A stretch of 7,591 bases of DNA from an uncultured Propionibacteriaceae bacterium (GTDB taxonomy: Bacteria; Actinomycetota; Actinomycetes; Propionibacteriales; Propionibacteriaceae). The notes beneath the pieces are model-generated. The model did no database searches. It was not told where the DNA came from and saw nothing but the letters and a program-made list of their open reading frames with translations. The DNA lies in NCBI GenBank assembly GCA_947038745.1, contig CAMQXE010000056.1:1-7591 (forward strand), in the 5' to 3' direction. This document shows, one piece after another, positions 1 to 6,047 of the stretch. Positions within the stretch are counted from its first letter, which is position 1. Every line of letters begins with the position of its first letter. Both the position numbers and the translations under genes were made by a program.

Positions 1-62
1 CAGGCATCGCAGCCCTGGCAGCAGACCCCACCACCTTCGGCGTAATCTGTACTAAAGATTCT

Positions 63-97
63 GTAGTGGCTCTTGGCACGATGCCGAGAGCCACTAC
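63..97. terminator. Strong hairpin, probable terminator at the end of the 94-1167 gene
   Basis: An 11-bp perfect inverted repeat (63-73 with 87-97, GTAGTGGCTCT / AGAGCCACTAC) continues through a T-G pair and three more pairs (75-77 with 83-85), leaving a 5-nt loop. The stop codon of the minus-strand gene (94-96) lies inside the arm. Neither side has a clear T tract, so intrinsic termination is inferred from stem strength and position. It could also serve a plus-strand gene entering from the left edge. Confidence 0.65.
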
Positions 98-1167
98 TGC
101 ATTCCCTGCTCTCCTAGTCCTGCTGCACGCAGAAAGTAATAGCGTCGAAGATCGTCATAGAACTCGCCAGGGTCCCCCTCTGTCATAAACCGCCACGGAG
201 TATCAAGGAAATACCCTTGCGTCGCCTCCAGCTCCTGCCAGGCCAGCTTTTCTTCGCCACAACCATGCAACGCACCAGCGAATTGATGCCTGCCCCAGTT
301 CGTATGCAGCCCTGGAACTGCTTGAGACGACCCAATCCCTTGCCCATAGCTATCAAGGATGAGCTGACGGAACTCCTGGTAAGGCTCAAGAGAATGATTA
401 GCTTCCACCATCAAGGACACGGCACCTGGAACCACAGCATAGACGTCGTGGCCTTCTGGGGCTTGCCTTACTAGAGCTACAGCGTGCTCAATCGCCTGAG
501 CACATGACATCCTAGCCGCGCAATACCGCACCTGAGCCATTGCACAAACCGGGTCGAATGGATCAATCGCCTGCCACCCAGCAGCGGCTTCCCCAAGCAA
601 GGACTCATCATTATCCTCAAAACCCGCGGCCTCCAAGACCCGCCAAGGCCATAGCGCGCTCGACCCCATAATTTCAATCGCCTGGTGAAGTAATTCCACT
701 GCCCAGGACCGGTAGCTATCACCAGAGATCTGGGCAAATGCGTCCGTTTCTGTCTGGTCCAATGTCGCTTGCAGCAGCACCAAGGCATAGCGGATTTTAG
801 CTAGTGCAGAATCAGGGTGCTCTCGCACCACTCGGGCCGCTACGTCAGCAGCCTGAGGTGCCAGATACAGATCAAGGATATTTTGTTCACCAGGTGGTAG
901 CGAGCGAAAGTGCTGCTCTAGCTCGTCATAGCGCATAAGCCCGTCAAGCGAACGGGCTTTAAGCCCAGCCGCTAAGACCTGTGCAGGAGCATCAGTACGC
1001 GGTGGAAGCGAACGCAAAGCAAGCTCCTGATCCCGGGCAAGACGACGGACTGCGATAGCCGTCGGATTACCCGCTGGCACTGGCGGCAATATCTGCCAGA
1101 CGACGTCAAGAGGATCATTCACTGTTCTATTGTCGCGCTCGCAGCCAGGTTGAACCAATAACACCAA
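94..1167 (-). CDS. Hypothetical helical protein, function unknown
   Basis: I do not recognise this protein, and no enzymatic motif, signal peptide or membrane segment is visible. It reads as a soluble, mostly helical protein of up to 357 residues, rich in Ala, Leu and Glu. Stretches such as HPDSALAKIRYALVLLQATL resemble tetratricopeptide-type helical pairs, but no regular 34-residue repeat can be counted. Aromatic residues cluster near the C-terminus (FYDDLRRYYF). The start is uncertain. The longest frame opens with TTG at 1167 directly after an in-frame TAG, and GTG codons follow at 1164 and 1122; none has a Shine-Dalgarno sequence. GTG 1122 has GACAAT six bases upstream and could be a leaderless start (inference). 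The gene is divergent from the amino acid permease across a short intergenic region and ends inside a hairpin. Its length and normal codon use suggest a real gene. Confidence 0.7.
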   Translation of the reverse strand: MVLLVQPGCERDNRTVNDPLDVVWQILPPVPAGNPTAIAVRRLARDQELALRSLPPRTDAPAQVLAAGLKARSLDGLMRYDELEQHFRSLPPGEQNILDLYLAPQAADVAARVVREHPDSALAKIRYALVLLQATLDQTETDAFAQISGDSYRSWAVELLHQAIEIMGSSALWPWRVLEAAGFEDNDESLLGEAAAGWQAIDPFDPVCAMAQVRYCAARMSCAQAIEHAVALVRQAPEGHDVYAVVPGAVSLMVEANHSLEPYQEFRQLILDSYGQGIGSSQAVPGLHTNWGRHQFAGALHGCGEEKLAWQELEATQGYFLDTPWRFMTEGDPGEFYDDLRRYYFLRAAGLGEQGMQ

Positions 1168-1179
1168 CTAGATAACAAT
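1150..1179 (+). promoter_or_regulatory. Weak candidate promoter for the permease gene
   Basis: TTGAAC (1150-1155) and AACAAT (1174-1179) are separated by 18 bases and match the TTGACA/TATAAT consensus at about four of six positions each. Transcription would start near 1186 and give a leader of about 80 nt before the ATG at 1266. The boxes overlap the assigned 5' end of the divergent gene, which is one more reason to doubt that gene's longest start. This is inference only. Confidence 0.25.
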
Positions 1180-1184
1180 TTTGC

Positions 1185-1203
1185 GACAGGTTGTCTAAAA
1201 GAC
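1185..1203. promoter_or_regulatory. Two overlapping short dyads in the divergent intergenic region
   Basis: GACA-GGT-TGTC (1185-1195) and GTCT-AAA-AGAC (1193-1203) are both 11-bp dyads with 4-bp arms and 3-bp spacers, and they share three bases. This spacing of GTC half-sites could be an operator for the divergent gene pair. Arms this short can occur by chance. Confidence 0.25.
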
Positions 1204-1253
1204 TAGGCAGCTCGCGATTTAGCGAGAAAGATCAGTTCTTTAGTAGAAGATCC

Positions 1254-1259
1254 AAGGAG
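1254..1259 (+). promoter_or_regulatory. Ribosome binding site of the permease gene
   Basis: AAGGAG lies exactly 6 nt before the ATG at 1266. It decides that start against the longer frame opening with TTG at 1191, which would add 25 charged residues unlike this family. Confidence 0.85.
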
Positions 1260-1265
1260 TCTGCC

Positions 1266-2687
1266 ATGACCGCGCAACTACCCCAAGCTCCCGATAACGA
1301 GTCCACTGAATTAAAGCGAGCAATTAGCCCCAAGCTACTTTTGCTCTTCATCATCGGAGATATTCTCGGCACCGGCATCTACGCACTGACAGGTTCAGTC
1401 GCTAAGCAAGTTGGTGGCATGGTGTGGCTACCGTTCCTCGTCGCCTTCATCGTCGCGTTTATGACTGCTTTCTCCTACCTAGAACTTGTCACCAAGTACC
1501 CCCAAGCAGCCGGAGCCGCGTTGTATACGCACAAGGCATTTGGGATCAACTTCCTCACTTTCATGATCGCGTTCATCGTCATGTGTTCAGGTATTACCTC
1601 AGCAGCTACAGCTTCCCGCGCCTTCGCCGAAAACTTCCTCAAGGGCTTCCATATGGCTGAAAATCCGACAATGATCACGGTATTTGCGCTGTGCTTCATT
1701 GTGCTCGTGATGGCAGTTAATTTCATTGGCGTTGGTGAATCCGTCAAAGCAAACGTCGTGCTGACCTGCATTGAGATCTCCGGATTGCTACTTGTCATCG
1801 TTGTCGGTTTCATTGCTATGGCTCATGGCAACGCTGACTTCTCCCGAGCAATGATCTTCGAGACGCCCGGAGATAAGAATGGTTTTCTCGCAGTGACAGC
1901 AGCGACCTCGCTGGCATTCTTCGCCATGGTTGGGTTTGAAGACTCAGTGAATATGGCGGAGGAAACGCAGAATCCCAGCAAGACCTTCCCAAAGATCATG
2001 ATTAGCGGCCTGCTTATCACCGGTTTTATTTACATGCTGGTATCGATCACTGCCGTTGCCATCATTCCTCCCGGTGAACTGTCCAAGACTGGCGCTACTC
2101 CGCTGCTGATGGTGGTGGAACAAGGCGCGCCGAATCTCCACTTCAAGACGATTTTCCCGTTCATCTCCATGTTTGCGGTAGCAAATACCGCACTGCTCAA
2201 CATGATGATGGCTTCACGTTTGCTCTACGGCATGTCCAAAGAGCGCGTATTGCCGCCCGCCTTTGGGCTGGTCCATAAGACCCGCCGCACACCGTGGTTC
2301 TCGATTCTCTTCACGACGGCTTTGGCAGCCGCACTGATTCTCTTCGTCACGCAGGTTAAGGATCTTGGTGGCACGACGGCGCTGCTTCTCTTGATCGTGT
2401 TCACTGTGGCCAACGTCGCGGTGATCATCTTGCGCAAGGATAAGGTTCCGCATGAGCATTTCCATGCTCCCAAGGGACTGCCCATTGTCGCGGGAATCTG
2501 CACCTTCTATCTGGTTGGCCCCTGGACTGGCCGAGATACCAATCAGTACGTCATCGCCGGTGTACTCATTGCCATTGGTGTTGTCCTAGCACTGATTACT
2601 GAACTTATTAACCGCAAGGTTTACCACGCCAAGGCTGATTACGATCAGTTCGTCACCAGTGATTTTGATGACGACGTCGTGGGGTAA
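1266..2687 (+). CDS. APC-superfamily amino acid permease
   Basis: Inner-membrane secondary transporter that probably imports or exchanges an amino acid or related amine; the substrate cannot be told from sequence. The 473-residue protein has about 12 hydrophobic segments, the usual number for the family. The first segment carries the discontinuous-helix motif GDILGTGIYALTG (residues 31-43), whose glycine-rich break binds substrate in APC transporters. Helix 6 and the following loop carry the family signature FEDSVNMAEETQNPSKTFPK (224-243). A conserved amphipathic region, ASRLLYGMSKERVLPPAFG (316-334), follows helix 8. The C-terminal tail is hydrophilic and acidic (DFDDD). The start at 1266 is set by AAGGAG six bases upstream. 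The gene is monocistronic: the gene to its left is divergent, and a strong hairpin follows 17 nt after the stop. The acetyltransferase remnant beyond that hairpin is not part of the unit. Confidence 0.88.
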   Translation: MTAQLPQAPDNESTELKRAISPKLLLLFIIGDILGTGIYALTGSVAKQVGGMVWLPFLVAFIVAFMTAFSYLELVTKYPQAAGAALYTHKAFGINFLTFMIAFIVMCSGITSAATASRAFAENFLKGFHMAENPTMITVFALCFIVLVMAVNFIGVGESVKANVVLTCIEISGLLLVIVVGFIAMAHGNADFSRAMIFETPGDKNGFLAVTAATSLAFFAMVGFEDSVNMAEETQNPSKTFPKIMISGLLITGFIYMLVSITAVAIIPPGELSKTGATPLLMVVEQGAPNLHFKTIFPFISMFAVANTALLNMMMASRLLYGMSKERVLPPAFGLVHKTRRTPWFSILFTTALAAALILFVTQVKDLGGTTALLLLIVFTVANVAVIILRKDKVPHEHFHAPKGLPIVAGICTFYLVGPWTGRDTNQYVIAGVLIAIGVVLALITELINRKVYHAKADYDQFVTSDFDDDVVG

Positions 2688-2704
2688 AGCCGTTACCAAG
2701 ATTG

Positions 2705-2737
2705 CTGCGAGGGGCCCTACCATGGGGCCCCTCGCAG
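2705..2737. terminator. GC-rich hairpin, terminator of the permease gene, possibly bidirectional
   Basis: A perfect 13-bp inverted repeat (2705-2717, CTGCGAGGGGCCC, with 2725-2737) closes a 7-nt loop 17 nt after the permease stop codon. The T tract is weak on the plus side (GCATTT) and absent on the minus side. Being symmetric, it could also stop pdxST transcripts, which arrive from the right after crossing the GNAT remnant. Confidence 0.8.
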
Positions 2738-2759
2738 TGCATTTCAGGGCAGAAATAAA

Positions 2760-2991
2760 TCAGTCAAGCAATGCGACACCATCGTCTTGCCAGAACATCG
2801 CGGGCACCGACTTGGCTGGCTGATCAAAGCCACCAACCTGCAAGCGATGCTTCTCAAGAATCCTCAGGCTCGTCACAATCAACACCTTCAATGCTGACGA
2901 GAACGAGCAGATGTTAGCTATCAACGATGCGCTCGGGTTCGGAGTAGACACCCTGAACGGTGAATGGATAGCTACTATCGCCGGGTCTTAG
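2760..2991 (+). pseudogene. GNAT-family N-acetyltransferase remnant, truncated and frameshifted
   Basis: Frame 3 reads DTIVLPEHRGHRLGWLIKA, the acetyl-CoA-binding motif A of GNAT acetyltransferases (R-G-H-x-L-G), from about 2775, and continues to NPQAR near 2873, then reaches a TGA at 2895-2897. Frame 1 takes over at 2872 with VTINTFNADENEQMLAIND and ALGF, the typical GNAT C-terminal strand and helix, and ends at TAG 2989-2991. A net one-base insertion or two-base deletion near 2870 therefore breaks the gene. About 75 residues remain of a domain that usually spans 150-200 or more. The N-terminal half is missing, and its place is taken by the permease terminator hairpin. The relic stop overlaps the pdxT stop (2988-2990) on the opposite strand. 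Many actinobacterial acetyltransferases share these motifs, so the original substrate cannot be inferred. Confidence 0.8.
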
Positions 2992-3569
2992 TCACACATC
3001 TTCACGAAAAGCTGATGCACGCGTACGTCGTCGGTCACCTCGGGGTGAAATGAGGTGGCAAGAAGATTGCCTTGCCGTACAGCGACGATGGGGTTTCCCT
3101 CTGCTGCTGAGCGCGCAAGCACCTCAACGCTCTCGCCAACAGATTCGACGTAGGGCGCGCGAATAAATACCGCGCGCACGGGCTCACCGTCGATGCTGGT
3201 AATGGCAATGTCTTCCTCGAAGGAATCCACCTGTCGGCCGAAGGCATTTCGACGAACGACCATATCGATGCCGCCGAATGTCGTCTGGCCCTTGTGCCGG
3301 TTGGCAAGTTCGCCAGCGAGCATGATCATGCCCGCGCATGAACCATAGACCGGGAACCCGGCAGCGATACGCTCGCGGATCGGTTCAGTCAGCCCAGCGA
3401 TGTCACAGAGTTTGCCGATCGTCGTTGATTCCCCACCAGGGATCACCAGACCCGCCAAACCATCTAGCTCTGCCGGGCGGCGAACCGTGCGCACCGCTAC
3501 CCCGCAGGCTTCCAGGGCGCGCGCGTGTTCACGCACGTCGCCCTGGACTGCAAGAACTCCGACGATCAC
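2988..3569 (-). CDS. pdxT: PLP synthase glutaminase subunit PdxT
   Basis: Class I glutamine amidotransferase that releases ammonia from glutamine and passes it to PdxS for pyridoxal 5'-phosphate synthesis from ribose 5-phosphate and glyceraldehyde 3-phosphate. The 193-residue length is normal. All key elements are visible: N-terminal [12 protein letters not shown] (4-15), the oxyanion-loop motif GGEST (45-49), the nucleophile Cys78 in YGSCAGM, and the His175/Glu177 pair in SFHPEVTDD that completes the triad. Translation starts at a GTG that overlaps the pdxS stop as GTGA, which indicates translational coupling and suits a fixed 1:1 subunit ratio. No other start would give the conserved [10 protein letters not shown] beginning. 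The stop codon at 2988-2990 overlaps the stop of the convergent acetyltransferase relic. The protein looks fully functional, unlike its partner PdxS. Confidence 0.95.
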   Translation of the reverse strand: MIVGVLAVQGDVREHARALEACGVAVRTVRRPAELDGLAGLVIPGGESTTIGKLCDIAGLTEPIRERIAAGFPVYGSCAGMIMLAGELANRHKGQTTFGGIDMVVRRNAFGRQVDSFEEDIAITSIDGEPVRAVFIRAPYVESVGESVEVLARSAAEGNPIVAVRQGNLLATSFHPEVTDDVRVHQLFVKMCD

Positions 3570-4459
3570 CAGCCGCGCTCAGCCAGACGATGTGGCTGCG
3601 GGATTTCCTCGACATTGATGCCCACCATAGCCTCGCCCAAACCACGAGAAACATTGGCAATGACGTCAGGGTCATCAAAGTGCATCGTGGCCTGAACAAT
3701 GGCCTTGGCGCGCTGCTCCGGGTTGCCCGACTTGAAGATACCCGAGCCGACGAATACGCCCTCAGCGCCCATCTGCATCATCATGGCCGCGTCAGCAGGA
3801 GTAGCAATGCCACCAGCAGTAAAGAGCACCACCGGGAGCTTGCCGGTCTTGGCGACCTCGACGACGAGATCGTAAGGCGCCTGCAGCTCCTTAGCGGCCA
3901 CGTACAATTCATCCTCCGGCAACGAGGTAAGGCGACGAATCTCGTCACGGATGGTGCGCATGTGCGTCACAGCATTGGAGACATCGCCGGTGCCTGCTTC
4001 GCCCTTGGAGCGGATCATGGCCGCGCCTTCGGTGATCCGACGTAGCGCCTCGCCCAAGCAGGTCGCGCCGCACACAAACGGAACAGTGAAATCAAACTTG
4101 TTGATGTGGTTGGTGTAATCAGCAGGAGTCAGTACCTCAGACTCGTCGATGTAATCCACGCCCAAGGACTGCAACACCTGCGCCTCAACGAAGTGGCCAT
4201 TGCGCGCGTTCGCCATGACGGGGATCGACACCGCCTTGATGATGCCGTCAATCATGTCCGGGTCAGACATACGCGAGACGCCGCCCTGGGCGCGAATGTC
4301 AGCAGGGACACGCTCCAACGCCATAACAGCAACCGCGCCGGCATCTTCTGCGATCTTGGCCTGCTCCGGGGTAACGACGTCCATAATGACGCCACCCTTG
4401 AGCATCTCTGCCATGCCACGCTTGACGCGGCCAGTGCCGACCGAAATATCTTGGCTCAT
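3566..4459 (-). CDS. pdxS: PLP synthase subunit PdxS with a substituted catalytic lysine
   Basis: PdxS (Pdx1/SNZ family) is the (beta/alpha)8-barrel synthase that condenses ribose 5-phosphate, glyceraldehyde 3-phosphate and ammonia into PLP, normally as a dodecamer coated with PdxT. The 297-residue protein is well conserved end to end: [19 protein letters not shown] (11-29) with catalytic Asp27, [15 protein letters not shown] (47-61), [13 protein letters not shown] (102-114), [12 protein letters not shown] (149-160) with the second catalytic lysine Lys152, [10 protein letters not shown] (216-225), [10 protein letters not shown] (235-244) and the terminal AERGW. However, the segment [15 protein letters not shown] (79-93) has Asn84 where the family has its first Schiff-base lysine (B. 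subtilis Lys81), and Asn87 where it has Ile or Val. The ATG at 4459 is chosen for its GGGAGA ribosome site 5 nt upstream and because it gives the usual N-terminus; a frame from GTG 4504 adds 15 unrelated residues. Identity is certain, activity is doubtful. Confidence 0.96.
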   Translation of the reverse strand: MSQDISVGTGRVKRGMAEMLKGGVIMDVVTPEQAKIAEDAGAVAVMALERVPADIRAQGGVSRMSDPDMIDGIIKAVSIPVMANARNGHFVEAQVLQSLGVDYIDESEVLTPADYTNHINKFDFTVPFVCGATCLGEALRRITEGAAMIRSKGEAGTGDVSNAVTHMRTIRDEIRRLTSLPEDELYVAAKELQAPYDLVVEVAKTGKLPVVLFTAGGIATPADAAMMMQMGAEGVFVGSGIFKSGNPEQRAKAIVQATMHFDDPDVIANVSRGLGEAMVGINVEEIPQPHRLAERGW

Positions 4460-4464
4460 GATGT

Positions 4465-4470
4465 TCTCCC
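4465..4470 (-). promoter_or_regulatory. Ribosome binding site of pdxS
   Basis: GGGAGA on the minus strand lies 5 nt before the ATG at 4459 and decides that start over the upstream in-frame GTG at 4504. A TATTGT box at 4496-4501 (minus strand) could be the -10 of a pdxS promoter, with transcription starting near 4489, but no good -35 is visible. Confidence 0.7.
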
Positions 4471-4532
4471 AGTTGTAAAGAGATGTGCAGCAGGAACAAT
4501 ACACACGAAGATTTACCGTACTGACGTTGCCC

Positions 4533-4570
4533 CTAGCACTACTCCAGCTTATGCCCTAGAGCAGTACCAA
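4533..4570 (-). terminator. Hairpin between map and pdxS, possible terminator or attenuator
   Basis: In minus-strand RNA, 4556-4570 pairs with 4533-4547 as a 15-bp stem with an 8-nt loop. Five of the pairs are G-U, so the fold exists only in the minus-strand transcript, which fits a role there. It begins 16 nt after the map stop codon. No U tract follows, so partial read-through into pdxS is possible. Confidence 0.4.
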
Positions 4571-4585
4571 TATCTGGCCTGGTTG

Positions 4586-5437
4586 CTACTTCTTAGCACC
4601 GGGTACCGGAGCAAACGTAGCACCATACTTGGTGAGGAGTTCTTCACCACCATCTTCAGCAGTGAGCACCCATGCCCCACCGCGAGTGATCGCAATCGTG
4701 TGCTCCCAATGGCAAGCAACCGAACCGTCATTGGTTACCACTGTCCACTCATCGCTAAGCGTGCGATTTTCTGCTGATCCTAGAGTCACCATTGGCTCAA
4801 TTGCGATGCATAAGCCCTCAATGAGCTTTATTCCGCGACCTGGACGTCCGAAGTTGGGAATGTCAGGATTCTGGTGCATTTCCGAGCCAATACCATGCCC
4901 GGTATAGTCCGCGACAATGCCGTAGTCGCCAGCAGCATCGATAGCGTCCTCAATGTTCGAGCTGATGTCAGAGAGCCGCCGTCCGGCTTGCGCCGTGGCA
5001 AGACCATGCCACATCGCATTGCGAGTAACCTCTGACAGCTTTGCAACCTCAGGCGCGACATTACCGACGATCACGCTTACCGCTGCATCACCATGCCAGC
5101 CATCAATGATGGCCCCAAAGTCGATGGATACCAAGTCTCCATCAACGAGCTTTCGCTCCCCTGGAATACCGTGAACGATCTCCTCATTAACCGAAATACA
5201 GGCCACCCCTGGGTAGGCCGGCATGCCCCAGCCCGCGCCATAGCCGAGGAATGATGACGTCGCTCCCCGCTGTGCTAGAACCTCACGGCCAACTGCATCA
5301 ATCTCAGCAGTCGTTGTTCCGGAAACGCAGGCTTTAGACATTGCACTCAATGCCTCATGCACTACCAAGCCTGCTTTACGCATGATGAGGATCTGCTCGG
5401 GAGTTTTAATTTCTACGCCACGCATACCAAAAGCCAC
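4586..5437 (-). CDS. map: Type I methionine aminopeptidase
   Basis: Cytosolic metalloprotease that removes the initiator methionine from new proteins as they leave the ribosome. The 283-residue protein shows the full two-metal site of the M24A family: Asp106 (SIDFG), Asp117 (HGDAA), His181 (YTGHGIG), Glu214 (IEPM) and Glu245 (WEHT). The substrate-side His89 (NEEIVHGIPG) is also present. There is no N-terminal SH3-binding or zinc-finger extension. The GTG at 5437 is preceded by AGG in a suitable position (AGTAGGTAATT); an in-frame ATG at 5425, four codons later, would give MRGVEIKTPEQI and is a fair alternative. The gene lies 6 nt after adk, in the order secY-adk-map found in many bacteria. 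The expected next gene, infA, is absent and pdxS follows instead. Confidence 0.95.
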   Translation of the reverse strand: MAFGMRGVEIKTPEQILIMRKAGLVVHEALSAMSKACVSGTTTAEIDAVGREVLAQRGATSSFLGYGAGWGMPAYPGVACISVNEEIVHGIPGERKLVDGDLVSIDFGAIIDGWHGDAAVSVIVGNVAPEVAKLSEVTRNAMWHGLATAQAGRRLSDISSNIEDAIDAAGDYGIVADYTGHGIGSEMHQNPDIPNFGRPGRGIKLIEGLCIAIEPMVTLGSAENRTLSDEWTVVTNDGSVACHWEHTIAITRGGAWVLTAEDGGEELLTKYGATFAPVPGAKK

Positions 5438-5443
5438 AATTAC

Positions 5444-6028
5444 CTACTTCTTATTCGCAAGAAAAGAATCAAGTGAGTCAAAGATGCGTTTCTGTACCTC
5501 AGCAAGCGGGCCGACTCCATCAACCTCAACCAGATACTTTCGCTCGTTGCGGTAGTAGTCCAGCAAAGGTCTGGTCTCTGCCTCATAGATATCTTGACGC
5601 TTAGTGATAACCGCAGCGGTGTCATCTGTACGTCCATCAATCTTGGCACGCTCCGTAAGCCGTTGGATCAACGTCTCGCGCGGAACATGCAGATAGAGAA
5701 CCGCATCAACATGCTGCCCCTGGTCATTAAGGAACTTCTTCAACGCGACTACCTGCGGCTTAGTGCGGGGATAGCCGTCTAGCAAGAAACCATTGACGCA
5801 GTCAGGCTGCGATAGTCGCTCAAAGACGATCTGCGAAGTAAGTTCGTCAGGAACGAAGTTCCCTTCGCTAATGAGAGCACCAATCTGCTCCCCCATCGGG
5901 GTACCAGACTTAACGATGTCCCGGAAAATCGCACCGGTAGAAATGGATGGGATACCGTAGTGGGCCGAGATTGCCGCGGACTGCGTCCCCTTACCAGCTC
6001 CTGGAGCTCCAATGATGAGTAGACGCAT
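5444..6028 (-). CDS. adk: Adenylate kinase, short-lid type
   Basis: Catalyses ATP + AMP to 2 ADP in the cytosol. The 194-residue protein has the P-loop GAPGAGKGT (7-15, Lys13), the AMP-site segment ISTGAIFRD (29-37), the conserved FLLDGYPRT (81-89), and a short lid region with Arg127 and Arg133 (RAKIDGRTDDT) in place of the long or zinc-binding lid of the E. coli-length enzymes. An acidic residue usually follows STG at position 33; here it is Ala33. ATG 6028 is chosen because it gives the conserved MRLLIIGAPGAGKGT start and follows AGGAAAGG and GAAGG purine runs. An upstream frame to 6121 would overlap secY by 74 nt and is rejected. An in-frame GTG three codons upstream (6037) is possible. 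The gap to secY is 19 nt, so the two are surely co-transcribed. Confidence 0.95.
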   Translation of the reverse strand: MRLLIIGAPGAGKGTQSAAISAHYGIPSISTGAIFRDIVKSGTPMGEQIGALISEGNFVPDELTSQIVFERLSQPDCVNGFLLDGYPRTKPQVVALKKFLNDQGQHVDAVLYLHVPRETLIQRLTERAKIDGRTDDTAAVITKRQDIYEAETRPLLDYYRNERKYLVEVDGVGPLAEVQKRIFDSLDSFLANKK

Positions 6029-6047
6029 GTCCTTCACCCTTTCCTGG

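Noticed and set aside
1..7. ATG on the minus strand at 5-7 preceded by AGGG
   Set aside because: Only two codons fall inside the window, so no gene can be claimed.
1..93. Possible end of a plus-strand gene at the left edge
   Set aside because: Frames 1 and 2 stop at 43-45 and 53-55. Frame 3 (GIAALAADPTTFGV) looks most protein-like but runs on through the hairpin to 186-188, inside the opposite gene. No family is recognisable in so short a piece, and the frame cannot be decided.
2760..2951. Minus-strand 63-codon open frame
   Set aside because: It is the antisense of the GNAT remnant, which explains the sequence better; no homology or ribosome site of its own is visible.
3338..4045. Long plus-strand open frame of 235 codons opposite pdxS and pdxT
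   Set aside because: Antisense shadow of two clearly conserved genes; its translation is Arg/His-rich with no domain and no ribosome site.
4106..4777. Plus-strand open frame of 223 codons opposite pdxS, the spacer and map
   Set aside because: Crosses two conserved genes and their spacer in antisense, has a low-complexity shadow composition and no recognisable domain.
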